Assembly (NCBI GenBank): GCA_037143175.1
Contig: JBAWZF010000010.1
Location: 1 to 64,000 of the forward strand
Length of the DNA stretch: 64,000 bases
Source: a bacterium
GTDB taxonomy: Bacteria; Verrucomicrobiota; Kiritimatiellia; CAIKKV01; CAITUY01
Direction of reading: 5' to 3'
Numbering within the stretch: the first letter of the stretch is position 1; each line of letters starts with the position of its first letter. The notes under the pieces are model-generated. The model did no database searches. It was not told the origin of the DNA and was given only the letters and a program-made list of their open reading frames with translations. The translations under genes and the position numbers were made by a program. This document shows, in pieces, positions 43,340 to 50,711 of this stretch.

Positions 43340-43361
43340 GTAATAATCTAATACCAGTTAA

Positions 43362-43370
43362 ATTATAACA
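43362..43370 (-). promoter_or_regulatory. Extended -10 promoter of the ABC-3C operon
   Basis: The minus strand reads TGTTATAAT, a perfect TG-n-TATAAT extended -10 element, 23 bases before the ATG of the HNH gene. No good -35 hexamer lies at the right distance, which is acceptable for extended -10 promoters. The predicted transcript begins about 16 bases before the start codon. Confidence 0.55.
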
Positions 43371-43425
43371 GTGCAACATCTTCATTTGTGCAGGAGTTTC
43401 CAAAGATTGGTCGATGACTGCGGGC

Positions 43426-43468
43426 TTTGATTCATCAACTCATCCCTTAAGTTGTGCCACCAATGATG
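43426..43468. repeat. 43-bp direct repeat, right copy
   Basis: Right partner of 40224-40266, 40 of 43 positions equal. It lies between the ABC-3C promoter and the nuclease relic. On the minus strand it keeps the folC-like ribosome binding site and ATG (GGGATGAGTTGATGAA), now followed by only a 17-codon frame, so this copy looks like a displaced copy of the folC 5' edge. Confidence 0.7.
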
Positions 43469-43508
43469 CGCCCCGTCCCAAATCTAGAGCGCGCAGTTCT
43501 ACTACTGT

Positions 43509-43802
43509 TCATGGTGGAGTTGCGCTTCGTAATTTATTACGAATGTAGGCATCCCGTCGAGAGACATGCCCCAAGTGAACGGAGGCACCATCAATATAGA
43601 TCGCCAGCTGGCGCTCCGGGACCGCGAAGTCAGCAATCGTAATGGGGGTAGTCCCGTCAGGGATACCGATTTCCACCTGCTTGGCTGGCTGAAAACCGTG
43701 CTTCTCAAACAAGCGCAGGAACTTGAGTTCGAGTGGCGATCCGACACCTGCGGCATAGGACTCAAGCCACGGACGTGGGTCATGGGTATCCCCCAACTCC
43801 AC
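43509..43802 (-). pseudogene. C-terminal nuclease fragment of a helicase (DUF559/Vsr-like fold)
   Basis: A 97-codon frame with GSPLELKFLRLFEKHGFQPAKQ, then TIADFAVPERQLAIYIDG and RRDAYIRNKL, the layout of small restriction-type nuclease domains (Asp...IDG...). Such domains end several large SNF2-type helicases. It lies one frame away from the helicase fragment upstream, overlapping it by 23 bases, so the two are parts of one deleted gene. Activity is unlikely. Confidence 0.6.
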
Positions 43803-44463
43803 CCCCTGGACTAACCGGATCCTTGATGTGATCTTTCAGGCGGCGCACCACATGCGACTGGAATCGTGTCCCGCGCAGGCCGCCCCGGCTATCCACAAGA
43901 GAATAGTCAAGAAGTTCACAGAGCGACGCAAAGGAGCGGTCGTTCCCGTCATGCGGCGTGGCCGTGGTAAGAATCAGGCAATCACAGCGGCGCGCCAGGA
44001 CTTCAGCCATACGTCGGCGCAGGGAATCATCCCGTTCTCCTGATGCGCCCAAATCCATGCAGTGATGGGCCTCATCAATCACAACCACGTCATAAGTGGC
44101 GCGCTCCAGTTGATCAAGAACGGTCTCCTGCTTGAGAAAATCCATGGAGGCTAACCCAATGGCGATGTGATCGAACGGGTTGGCTCCAAATTCGGTACTT
44201 CTGTGGATATCATTCAGTTTGGCACGGTCAATGACTGTTGCCCGCAAACCAAACCGTTCCAGCATCTCGGTCTTCCACTGTTCCATGAGGGGACCTGCGG
44301 GTGAGACAATCAGGATCCGGTGAGCAATACGCCGGGCCATCAACTCCGTCAGGATCAAACCGGCCTGAATGGTTTTACCGAGACCAACGCCATCGGCCAG
44401 AAGCAAGCGGGGTCGGCTCATGCGTATTGAGCGGAGGATCGGAACAAGTTGGTAAGGCTCCAC
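43780..44463 (-). pseudogene. N-terminal SNF2/DISARM-like helicase fragment
   Basis: Contains helicase motifs Q-like [27 protein letters not shown] (a normal DEVGLGKT with E changed to G), Ia [26 protein letters not shown] (DEAH) and [13 protein letters not shown], then ends at KDPVSPGGG. The whole second RecA domain (motifs IV-VI) is missing. The frame continues upstream without ATG to a TAG at 44602-44604, with typical family sequence ([18 protein letters not shown]), so the N-terminus is also lost. Relic of a large defence-type helicase. Confidence 0.75.
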
Positions 44464-44673
44464 CCGAAGACGACCGGGCTGGGTTGCAAGGAGGGCATCG
44501 GCCCCGAGCGCCTGCTCCAGGAGAAATGCCTGATGGTAAACAAGCCAGTACCACTTCCCACCGCAAGCCGCGGGTGTGAACTTCGGTTCCAGGGAGGAGG
44601 TCTATCGAGGCTTTAAACATTTGTTGGACGTTACACCATCTGGATAATTAATCAAGAACGGGCGGTCTCAAAA

Positions 44674-44853
44674 CTACAATTCTAATTCTGATCCTCGCCC
44701 GTGAACAATCGCCACGCATTCGTCAATCACACCGTAGACGGGGCGCTTCACCCAACATAAATAATCTAACATGATTCCTGCCATGGCATTTGTGGAGGAT
44801 CCTGCTCCGTCAGGCCCGGTCCAATGAGCGGCAAAATCAAAAGACCATGGATA
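44674..44853 (-). other. Unrecognised coding-like fragment
   Basis: An open frame between a TGA at 44854-44856 and a TAG at 44674 reads YPWSFDFAAHWTGPDGAGSS..., then MAGIMLDYLCWVKRPVYGVI, and ends GRGSELEL. It has protein-like composition but no family I know, and may be a gene remnant or a short gene from the ATG near 44796. Apart from this, the 285 bases between the helicase relic and the antitoxin (44580-44864) hold nothing visible. Confidence 0.25.
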
Positions 44854-44864
44854 TCATTTTCTCA

Positions 44865-45215
44865 TCATGCTGGTTTACTGGTTCCGTAGGCAGTCACGGC
44901 TTCGGCCACGCGCATCCCTGTCCGAGGGGGCTCCGCTTCAAACACAACATGAACGTGGGCGTGGAGCGCCTTGGCCACACGACGCAACATGCTTAACGAG
45001 TGGCCTTCGTATGAGGGCGACTCGAGGCGGCTGACCTGTTGCTGGGTAGTTTTGAGTTTCTGCGCGAGAGCCTTTTGCGAAAGCCCCGCCTTCTCCCTCA
45101 ATTCCGCAATCTGTAAGGCCACATCCCACGCCTCGCCCGCTTGTTCAAACCGCTCGGCAAAGTCCGGATCCTTCAGTTGCTCTTCCAAGTAAAGGTCAAA
45201 ATTGGTCTTTTTCAT
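44865..45215 (-). CDS. HigA-type antitoxin (helix-turn-helix)
   Basis: A 116-residue protein with an acidic N-terminal part (about 1-35) and an Xre-type helix-turn-helix (AELREKAGLSQKALAQKLKTTQQQVSRLES). The ATG at 45215 overlaps the toxin stop by four bases with GGGGAAC upstream; the longer start at 45224 is less likely. Toxin-first order is typical of HigBA-like pairs. Confidence 0.87.
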   Translation of the reverse strand: MKKTNFDLYLEEQLKDPDFAERFEQAGEAWDVALQIAELREKAGLSQKALAQKLKTTQQQVSRLESPSYEGHSLSMLRRVAKALHAHVHVVFEAEPPRTGMRVAEAVTAYGTSKPA

Positions 45216-45565
45216 GTTCCCCATCTTTCCTGCCAGTCACGCATCCGATTCTGTGCCGTTTGAAGATCCTGGATCAGAATGGTCTGCCCTTTGTTACGGA
45301 TGCCATGAACTGCAATAATGCGCCGCCCTTTCATAAAGAACCACAGCACGCGCGTGTTTAACCTTCCAACGTGACGCAACTCAAAGAGGCCGTTGCCCAA
45401 CGCCTTGGACAGCGGCTCGCGGTGATACTGGCGATCACGCAATTTCACCATACCGCGCAACACTGCCGCGTGGTCAGCCGGGTCACTCTTCTTAAGCGTA
45501 TCAAGGAATGCTCGAACGGGCGACTGTCCGCTCGCACTCTCGTAAAACTCTACGATGAACTCCAT
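45212..45565 (-). CDS. HigB/Gp49-type toxin (RelE superfamily)
   Basis: A 117-residue protein of the phage-derived Gp49-like/HigB family: FIVEFYESASGQSPVRAFLDTLKK, then LFELRHVGRLNTRVLWFFMKGRRIIAVHGIRNK. These toxins cut mRNA on ribosomes. It leads the pair; the antitoxin follows with a four-base overlap. Presence in the island fits the usual stabilising role near mobile DNA. Confidence 0.87.
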   Translation of the reverse strand: MEFIVEFYESASGQSPVRAFLDTLKKSDPADHAAVLRGMVKLRDRQYHREPLSKALGNGLFELRHVGRLNTRVLWFFMKGRRIIAVHGIRNKGQTILIQDLQTAQNRMRDWQERWGT

Positions 45566-45691
45566 AAACGGTCAACATCAAATTTAGTGTGAATCAAAGC
45601 CTCTCATGGGTGGACTTTTTCACAAACACCCGCCCCAGCCACCCATTGCTCAGTACAATACACTAAATCACTACTATTATATAGCACTATT

Positions 45692-45814
45692 TTAGATATA
45701 TCTATGCCCGAGGACTTTTCCTCTTCTCATTTTGACGAACAACTGCCGCAAAAGGGCGGCAGAGATGGCGTTTAAGCGGGCGACGAGTTCATCTGGTGTG
45801 GGAAACTCCGACAT
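45692..45814 (-). other. 40-codon open frame, possible gene remnant
   Basis: Reads MSEFPTPDELVARLNAISAALL, ends RGKVLGHRYI. The frame is open upstream as well (FFFPSGRPFDPRP), so it may be the end of a lost gene; not recognised. It lies in the gap 45566-45933, which also has an AT-rich segment near 45665-45705 containing the palindrome AGATATATCT and a possible toxin promoter; I see nothing else there. Confidence 0.25.
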
Positions 45815-45906
45815 AGGACGCGGATCGAAGGGGCGTCCGGATGGAAAGAAAAACAAAAGACCCAGGATATCATTTATGAACTGCCTAAGTTTACGCTTGA
45901 TACATT

Positions 45907-45933
45907 GAACAACCTATGTTTATAAGGTTGTTC
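45907..45933. promoter_or_regulatory. 27-bp palindrome before LacI-type gene, copy 1
   Basis: GAACAACCT (45907-45915) and AGGTTGTTC (45925-45933) form a perfect inverted repeat with a nine-base centre, ending one base before the ATG of the LacI-type gene. The flanks TT and AT are shared with copy 2 at 46952-46978. Position and symmetry suit an autoregulatory operator, though a hairpin over the ribosome binding site is also possible. Confidence 0.6.
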
Positions 45934-46953
45934 ATGAGTGATAAAGTTTCAATAATGGATGTTGCCAGGGCGGCAGGAGTCTCTAAAACTACCGTCTCGC
46001 GGGTAATCAATGAGAAGCTCGATAAGTTCCGGATCGGCATTGATACGCAGAAGCGGGTTCGCGATATGGCCCGGCAGATGGGCTATCAGCCGGATCCGGC
46101 GGCACGGGATGTTGCTCTGGGGAAGTTCCATCCAGTGAAATCGCTGGATGGAATCTCAAATGAAAAATCTCAGATTGCAGAAGCGAAAAAGCAGAGACAG
46201 ATTGGCATCATCATCTCAACCGACACCACCATCACCACCCTGGGCCTGATCCCCGGGATTGAGGCGGTACTGGAAGCGGAGGATTACCTGGTGGTCATCG
46301 TCATTGTTTCGCCGGAGCCAACGGCTGTTCGCGAGCGGGTGACCAGATTGCTCCAGGACGGCGTTGCGGGAATTCTTGGTTGTCCCAGCGTTTATCCGGT
46401 GGTGTCGGCGATGACGGCGGGAAAATGCCAGACGATCGTCTTGTGGCAGGGGGCGGGGAAGGCGATGCTAGCGAAAGAAGTGGGGAGCGCGGAGTACGGA
46501 GCGCCGGAGGCGGAGGTCCGGCGACCAGGCGCCAATGAGCGCGGGCCGATTGGGACTTCAACAACCAACAACGCATCAACTCAGCAACCTCAGGCGCAAC
46601 CTGCGCCTGCCATGCCACCGCAGCCGACACCGGTTACACCCGTTGCAACGCCAAAGCCGGTCGTCATCGTGATGCCAATACCGATAGTGCCGAAGCCGAT
46701 ACCGGCGGTGGAGCCGGTCGCAAGGCCGGAGCCGGCCATCTCCGTGGAACCTGCTCCCGAACCGCCTCTCACGATCTCGGAATCGGAGACCGTAAGCCAT
46801 GAGGTAACACCGCCTATCATCGAGACGGCAACACCGGATCCCGTGGCTGAATCGTTGCCAGTTGAGACAACAGTCACAACTCCAGAACCGGAGATCACAT
46901 CAGAAACTCCTCCGCCTGAAACTGACTCAAGACCAGAAACGACTACCTCTTGA
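45934..46953 (+). CDS. LacI-type DNA-binding protein with truncated sensor and proline-rich tail
   Basis: Residues 1-55 are an intact LacI helix-turn-helix and hinge (SIMDVARAAGVSKTTVSRVIN). Residues about 85-170 are the first part of the periplasmic-binding-like sensor (QIGIIISTDTTITTLGLIPGIEAVLEAEDYLVVI, GVAGILGCPS) and then the fold is lost. From about 180 a repeat-derived segment (46471-46600, GGAG-type and CAAC-type units) leads into a 120-residue Pro/Thr/Glu-rich tail. It can probably bind DNA but not sense a sugar in the usual way. Start at 45934 has AAGG upstream; a frame start at 45916 lies inside the palindrome. Confidence 0.7.
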   Translation: MSDKVSIMDVARAAGVSKTTVSRVINEKLDKFRIGIDTQKRVRDMARQMGYQPDPAARDVALGKFHPVKSLDGISNEKSQIAEAKKQRQIGIIISTDTTITTLGLIPGIEAVLEAEDYLVVIVIVSPEPTAVRERVTRLLQDGVAGILGCPSVYPVVSAMTAGKCQTIVLWQGAGKAMLAKEVGSAEYGAPEAEVRRPGANERGPIGTSTTNNASTQQPQAQPAPAMPPQPTPVTPVATPKPVVIVMPIPIVPKPIPAVEPVARPEPAISVEPAPEPPLTISESETVSHEVTPPIIETATPDPVAESLPVETTVTTPEPEITSETPPPETDSRPETTTS

Positions 46954-46978
46954 ACAACCTATACTGTATTGGTTGTTC
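46952..46978. promoter_or_regulatory. 27-bp palindrome after LacI-type gene, copy 2
   Basis: GAACAACC (46952-46959) and GGTTGTTC (46971-46978), with the same overall length and flanks as copy 1 (TTGAACAACCTAT on the left, GGTTGTTCAT on the right). It overlaps the stop codon of the LacI-type gene. Identical arms at both ends of the gene suggest two operators of one regulator or a duplicated insertion border. Confidence 0.6.
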
Positions 46979-47003
46979 ATACGTCATCATTCACAAATAA
47001 ATT

Positions 47004-47032
47004 TTCGCGCCTTTCGCGAGTTTAGTAGTTTA
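47004..47032. repeat. Dispersed repeat, copy 3
   Basis: TTCGCGCCTTTCGCGAG then TTTAGTAGTTTA, third relative of copies at 22980-23006 and 31659-31685. It lies in the 189-bp gap before the histidinol-phosphatase-type gene, which otherwise shows no feature beyond the palindrome. Confidence 0.5.
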
Positions 47033-47142
47033 TCCCCTCTTCCGCGCGTCACTAAAAGACGGGAATACGATTATCAAATTCTTCCACCCTCTTTATCCGT
47101 GACATCAGCATCTTCCACGGTTAGATTAATTTACCGAATTTT

Positions 47143-47985
47143 ATGAACAACACATCAACCTCTTCGCCCCTTGTTTTACTGCCTCCGGATTATCATACCC
47201 ATACCCGCCTCTGTAAGCATGCCGAGGGGACACCTCAGGAGTTCAGGCAACAGGCCCAGGAACAGGGGCTCGCGGAATTATGTTTCACCGACCATTGCCC
47301 CGAACCATCCGGATACGATCCCAAATACCGGATGACGCTTGAGGAAATCCCCGAGTATTATGACCTCGTGAAGCCACTTCAAGATGGCGATTCCCCACAG
47401 GTTTTGCTGGGATTGGAGGCCGATTTCTTTCCGGGCTGTGAGCCTTTTTTAACGGAGTTTCTTCCTAGCCAACCACTAGACCTGGTAATGGGCTCGGTTC
47501 ACTACATCAAAGACTGGGGATTTGATAATCCTGACTACATAAAGACCTGGGCATCGGTGGACCTGAAAGGAGTCTGGATTGAATATTTACGGCTTATCAA
47601 ACAGCTTATCGACACCAACTTGTTTGATGTGATCAGTCATTTTGACCTTCCAAAGAAATTCGGGCATCGTCTCAGGGATCGGGAGATGAAAGAGCTGGTT
47701 CAGCCGGTACTTGATCATATTTCAAAAAAAGGGATGGCCTTTGAGATCAATACTTCGGGCTGGCGCCGGGATGCAGCCGAAGCCTATCCCTCGCCTTTGA
47801 TCCTCAGTCTCGCCGCTGAACGGGAAATCCCCATCACGTTTGGATCTGATGCACACGCACCCAATGAAGTTGGATACCATTTCGCTGAAGCCTTGGCACT
47901 GGCGCTCGATACTGGATGCAAAGACTCACTTCTCTACAAGAACAGGGTTGCGACCCGTGTTCCCTTGTCCTCATGGAGGGTTTAG
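47143..47985 (+). CDS. Histidinol-phosphatase, PHP type (HisK family)
   Basis: A 280-residue PHP hydrolase: DYHTHTRLCKHAEGTP, CFTDHCPEP, GLEADFFPG, MGSVHYIKDWGFD, VISHFDLPKKFG, FEINTSGWRR and GSDAHAPNEVG supply the three-metal site as in Bacillus/Thermus HisK. It dephosphorylates histidinol phosphate in histidine synthesis. No other his gene adjoins, so the substrate is inferred from family alone. A second PHP-like gene follows after five bases. Confidence 0.87.
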   Translation: MNNTSTSSPLVLLPPDYHTHTRLCKHAEGTPQEFRQQAQEQGLAELCFTDHCPEPSGYDPKYRMTLEEIPEYYDLVKPLQDGDSPQVLLGLEADFFPGCEPFLTEFLPSQPLDLVMGSVHYIKDWGFDNPDYIKTWASVDLKGVWIEYLRLIKQLIDTNLFDVISHFDLPKKFGHRLRDREMKELVQPVLDHISKKGMAFEINTSGWRRDAAEAYPSPLILSLAAEREIPITFGSDAHAPNEVGYHFAEALALALDTGCKDSLLYKNRVATRVPLSSWRV

Positions 47986-47990
47986 GCATC

Positions 47991-48809
47991 ATGGATACCA
48001 CTCTCTCAACGCTGATGATCGATGGGCATGTTCACATTTATAAGCACTATGATTGGACTGTTGCGATCAATGCCTTGATTACTAATCTATCACTCACCAG
48101 ACGCACCCTGGCTCCAAATCAGCCTGTCATTCCCATCGGACTGCTGGCAGAAAGCACAGCGAACCGTTTCTATAACGAAGTGATTGAACGTGGCTCCCCC
48201 TTAACAAAAGGATCTCTTCAACTGGAGGCTGGGCCGAATGCCGACAGTCTTGTCATTCGTGAGTTCGGGATCATAAAAGGCTACCTGATCGCCGGACGGC
48301 AATGGGTAACTTCGGAAAATCTGGAAGTTCTCGCACTTGGCCGCATTACCTCCATTTCGAAAAGGCTCCCACTTCAGGAAACCATACAGGCCATTACCGA
48401 ACAGGGGGGCGTGCCGGTCCTGAGTTGGTCGCCTGGGAAATGGTTTTTTGGCCGGGGAAAGTTAGTGAAATCACTCATAACTTCAAATGCCCCCGAAAGT
48501 TTCCTGATCGGGGACATTGGACTGCGCCCCACCCTATGGCCAAAGCCCGGCTTAATGAAACTAGCTATAAAGCAGGGGTTTAAAATCATTGGCGGATCCG
48601 ACTCACTGCCCCGTCCCGGAGAAGAGTGCTGGATTGGTCGCACAGGCTTTCAGGCTGCGGGTGAGTTTGATACACAAAATCCGGCAGCCAGCCTTCGACA
48701 TATCCTGCTCAACCATTCCAGCGAATTTATCCCGGTAGGACAGCATAGCTCCCTTATGGCGTTCGCTTCACGTTGGGGACGGAATCAATGGCCGGCACCG
48801 TCAACGTGA
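47991..48809 (+). CDS. PHP-superfamily protein with altered metal motifs
   Basis: A 272-residue protein. The start MIDGHVHIYKHYDW keeps the first His pair (HVH), a WSPGKWFFGRGK segment stands where PHP enzymes have AHP, and IIGGSDSLPRPGEE stands for the usual GSDAH. The ends of the metal set are therefore changed. Function not recognised. The ATG at 47991 has GGAGGG about ten bases upstream, inside the end of the previous gene. Its 3' end overlaps the sensor-kinase gene tail to tail by 56 bases. Confidence 0.55.
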   Translation: MDTTLSTLMIDGHVHIYKHYDWTVAINALITNLSLTRRTLAPNQPVIPIGLLAESTANRFYNEVIERGSPLTKGSLQLEAGPNADSLVIREFGIIKGYLIAGRQWVTSENLEVLALGRITSISKRLPLQETIQAITEQGGVPVLSWSPGKWFFGRGKLVKSLITSNAPESFLIGDIGLRPTLWPKPGLMKLAIKQGFKIIGGSDSLPRPGEECWIGRTGFQAAGEFDTQNPAASLRHILLNHSSEFIPVGQHSSLMAFASRWGRNQWPAPST

Positions 48810-50709
48810 CGCATGTTCCTTTTCCGGGCTCGCTCGCCACCTCAAATGTGCCGCCGATGTATGCGAGGCGTTCTCGTAAGTGGAACAATCCGAACCCACT
48901 TGAAGTAATACCAATACGGGATTCTCCAGCAGGAAACCCCTTGCCAATGTCAGAAACAACGATCCGGAGTGTTTTTGCATTCGGATGATCCACTCGTACG
49001 GTTGCCTTGTTGACTCCGGAATGTTTGACGATATTAAATAACAATTCCCTCACGGCCTGAAAAAGCAGGCTACAAAGGGGGCCTGGAAGTGATCGGGTAT
49101 CATCTCCAGAGACATCGACAATCAACCCATGCTTGTCTCTCATCCATTCAGCAAGCCAGCGTAAGCCCGGCATGAGCCCGGCTTCAAGCAGAACCGGAGG
49201 ACACAAACTGACGGTGAGGGATCGTGAGGACTCAAGTGCCTCGCCCAAAAGCGCTAGAGCCCCCTGAGCGCACCGGGCATGCTCATCCGCCGGCATTTTG
49301 CTATCAAGCAGGCTGATTTTCATCATCACAGCAGCCATATATTGCTGAACATTGTCATGAAGCATGACCGCCAGCCTTTTGCGCTCCAGCTCTTCAGCCT
49401 GTGTTAATTCCATGGCCAGTTTACGAAGTTGAGCCACGCTTTGATCCAATGCCACATTCTTTTCTCGTAGCGCGTCATCAGCCAGCCTACGATCTGTCAC
49501 ATCCTGAAAAGTACCATAGATCCGACCATGCTCAAGGTCTGGCTTGCCGATGGCGTGTACCCATCGGGGATTACCCTTAGCCGTAAAGAATGGGTATTCA
49601 AAGTCGAATGACTCGCCCTTTTCAGCACACTGCCTTACGGCATTTTCAATGATAGGCCTCACTTCCGGGGAATAAAATTCGATGCCATTATCTTTTGACG
49701 GCTCGAAGTCCAGGTCAACCTCGTGGATATGATAAACTTCTTCAGTCCAAACCTGTTTTCCGGTTTGAATATCGAGCTCCCATCCGCCGACATTTGCAAT
49801 TCTACCCACTTCATTAAGCAACGCCTGGTTGGCTTGAATTTGCTGTACACTATGTTTCAGGGTAGTATTAGCTTTTTGCAGCTCATTGGTACGTTCCTCA
49901 ACGCGTTGAGCGAGTAACTTCGCAAAATTTAAAAGCGAGGTTTCCGTACTCTTGCGTTCGGTTATGTCGCGATAGATGGATTGATAGGTTCCATCGGGCA
50001 TCATTTTGGTTCGCATCTCAATAAACGCCACCGAGCCGTCCACGTGAAATACTTGGCGCTCGCTGACAACGATTTCGCCTTTTTCCAATAAATCAAAACG
50101 TAATGGAGTATTCGCCAGACTCTCAGGTGTGAAAAGCACAGCACTTATGTGTTTTCCGACCAATTCATCATGTCTTAATCCGGTAAGCTTGCACATGAAC
50201 CGGTTGGCATCAAGAATGATACCATCCTTTGAGCCGACCAATATCCCATCAACAGCCAAGTCAACAAGTTCCCGATACCGAGTCTCACTTTGTTGCAGGG
50301 CCTTCTCCCAGCGCTTACGCTCGGTGATATCCTGTATGGTGCCAGTCATGATAACCGGAAGGTTATTCTCATCCAATTCGAGATCACCGTGTCCCTGAAC
50401 CCAGCGTTCAGCTCCATCTACTATCCGGCAAATTCTGTATTCTTTGTTAAATCGCCGCCTCAGCCCCAGAACCTCCTGCCGGAAATACTCAATTATGATC
50501 TGCCGATCATCAGGGTGAATAATCGACGTCCATAACTCGTAAGTATGAGGCGTATCTGGTTGAATTCCGAAAATATCATCAAGAACAGGAGAAGCTTTAA
50601 AACGTCCTGTAGGAATATCCATCACAAACGATCCCAAGCCTGCGATCTGCTGGGCCTGATATAACAATCGCTCGTTCTCACTAAGGGCTTTTTTGATTTC
50701 GTTAACCAT
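48754..50709 (-). CDS. PAS-domain sensor histidine kinase (HisKA_3/NarX-type)
   Basis: A 651-residue cytosolic kinase without membrane helices: PAS 1 (about 15-130) ends IQDITERK, PAS 2 (about 135-255) ends YRDITERK, a coiled coil follows, PAS 3 (about 305-420) ends FQDVTDRR, then HisKA_3 with LAVMLHDNVQQYMAA (phospho-His) and HATPase_c (ELLFNIVKHSG, DIGKGFPAG, GFGLFHLRERLAYIGG). The ATG at 50709 begins two bases after the cinA stop; an upstream ATG at 50820 gives 37 residues out of cinA. Its NarL-type partner regulator is not nearby. It is the last gene of the secA operon. Confidence 0.88.
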   Translation of the reverse strand: MVNEIKKALSENERLLYQAQQIAGLGSFVMDIPTGRFKASPVLDDIFGIQPDTPHTYELWTSIIHPDDRQIIIEYFRQEVLGLRRRFNKEYRICRIVDGAERWVQGHGDLELDENNLPVIMTGTIQDITERKRWEKALQQSETRYRELVDLAVDGILVGSKDGIILDANRFMCKLTGLRHDELVGKHISAVLFTPESLANTPLRFDLLEKGEIVVSERQVFHVDGSVAFIEMRTKMMPDGTYQSIYRDITERKSTETSLLNFAKLLAQRVEERTNELQKANTTLKHSVQQIQANQALLNEVGRIANVGGWELDIQTGKQVWTEEVYHIHEVDLDFEPSKDNGIEFYSPEVRPIIENAVRQCAEKGESFDFEYPFFTAKGNPRWVHAIGKPDLEHGRIYGTFQDVTDRRLADDALREKNVALDQSVAQLRKLAMELTQAEELERKRLAVMLHDNVQQYMAAVMMKISLLDSKMPADEHARCAQGALALLGEALESSRSLTVSLCPPVLLEAGLMPGLRWLAEWMRDKHGLIVDVSGDDTRSLPGPLCSLLFQAVRELLFNIVKHSGVNKATVRVDHPNAKTLRIVVSDIGKGFPAGESRIGITSSGFGLFHLRERLAYIGGTFEVASEPGKGTCVTLTVPAIDSVPNVKRTP

Positions 50710-50711
50710 TT

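Noticed and set aside
45665-45705. AT-rich stretch as an insertion-sequence end or origin
   Set aside because: Only a 10-bp palindrome and AT richness; no matching inverted repeat partner, no transposase, no DnaA-box cluster.
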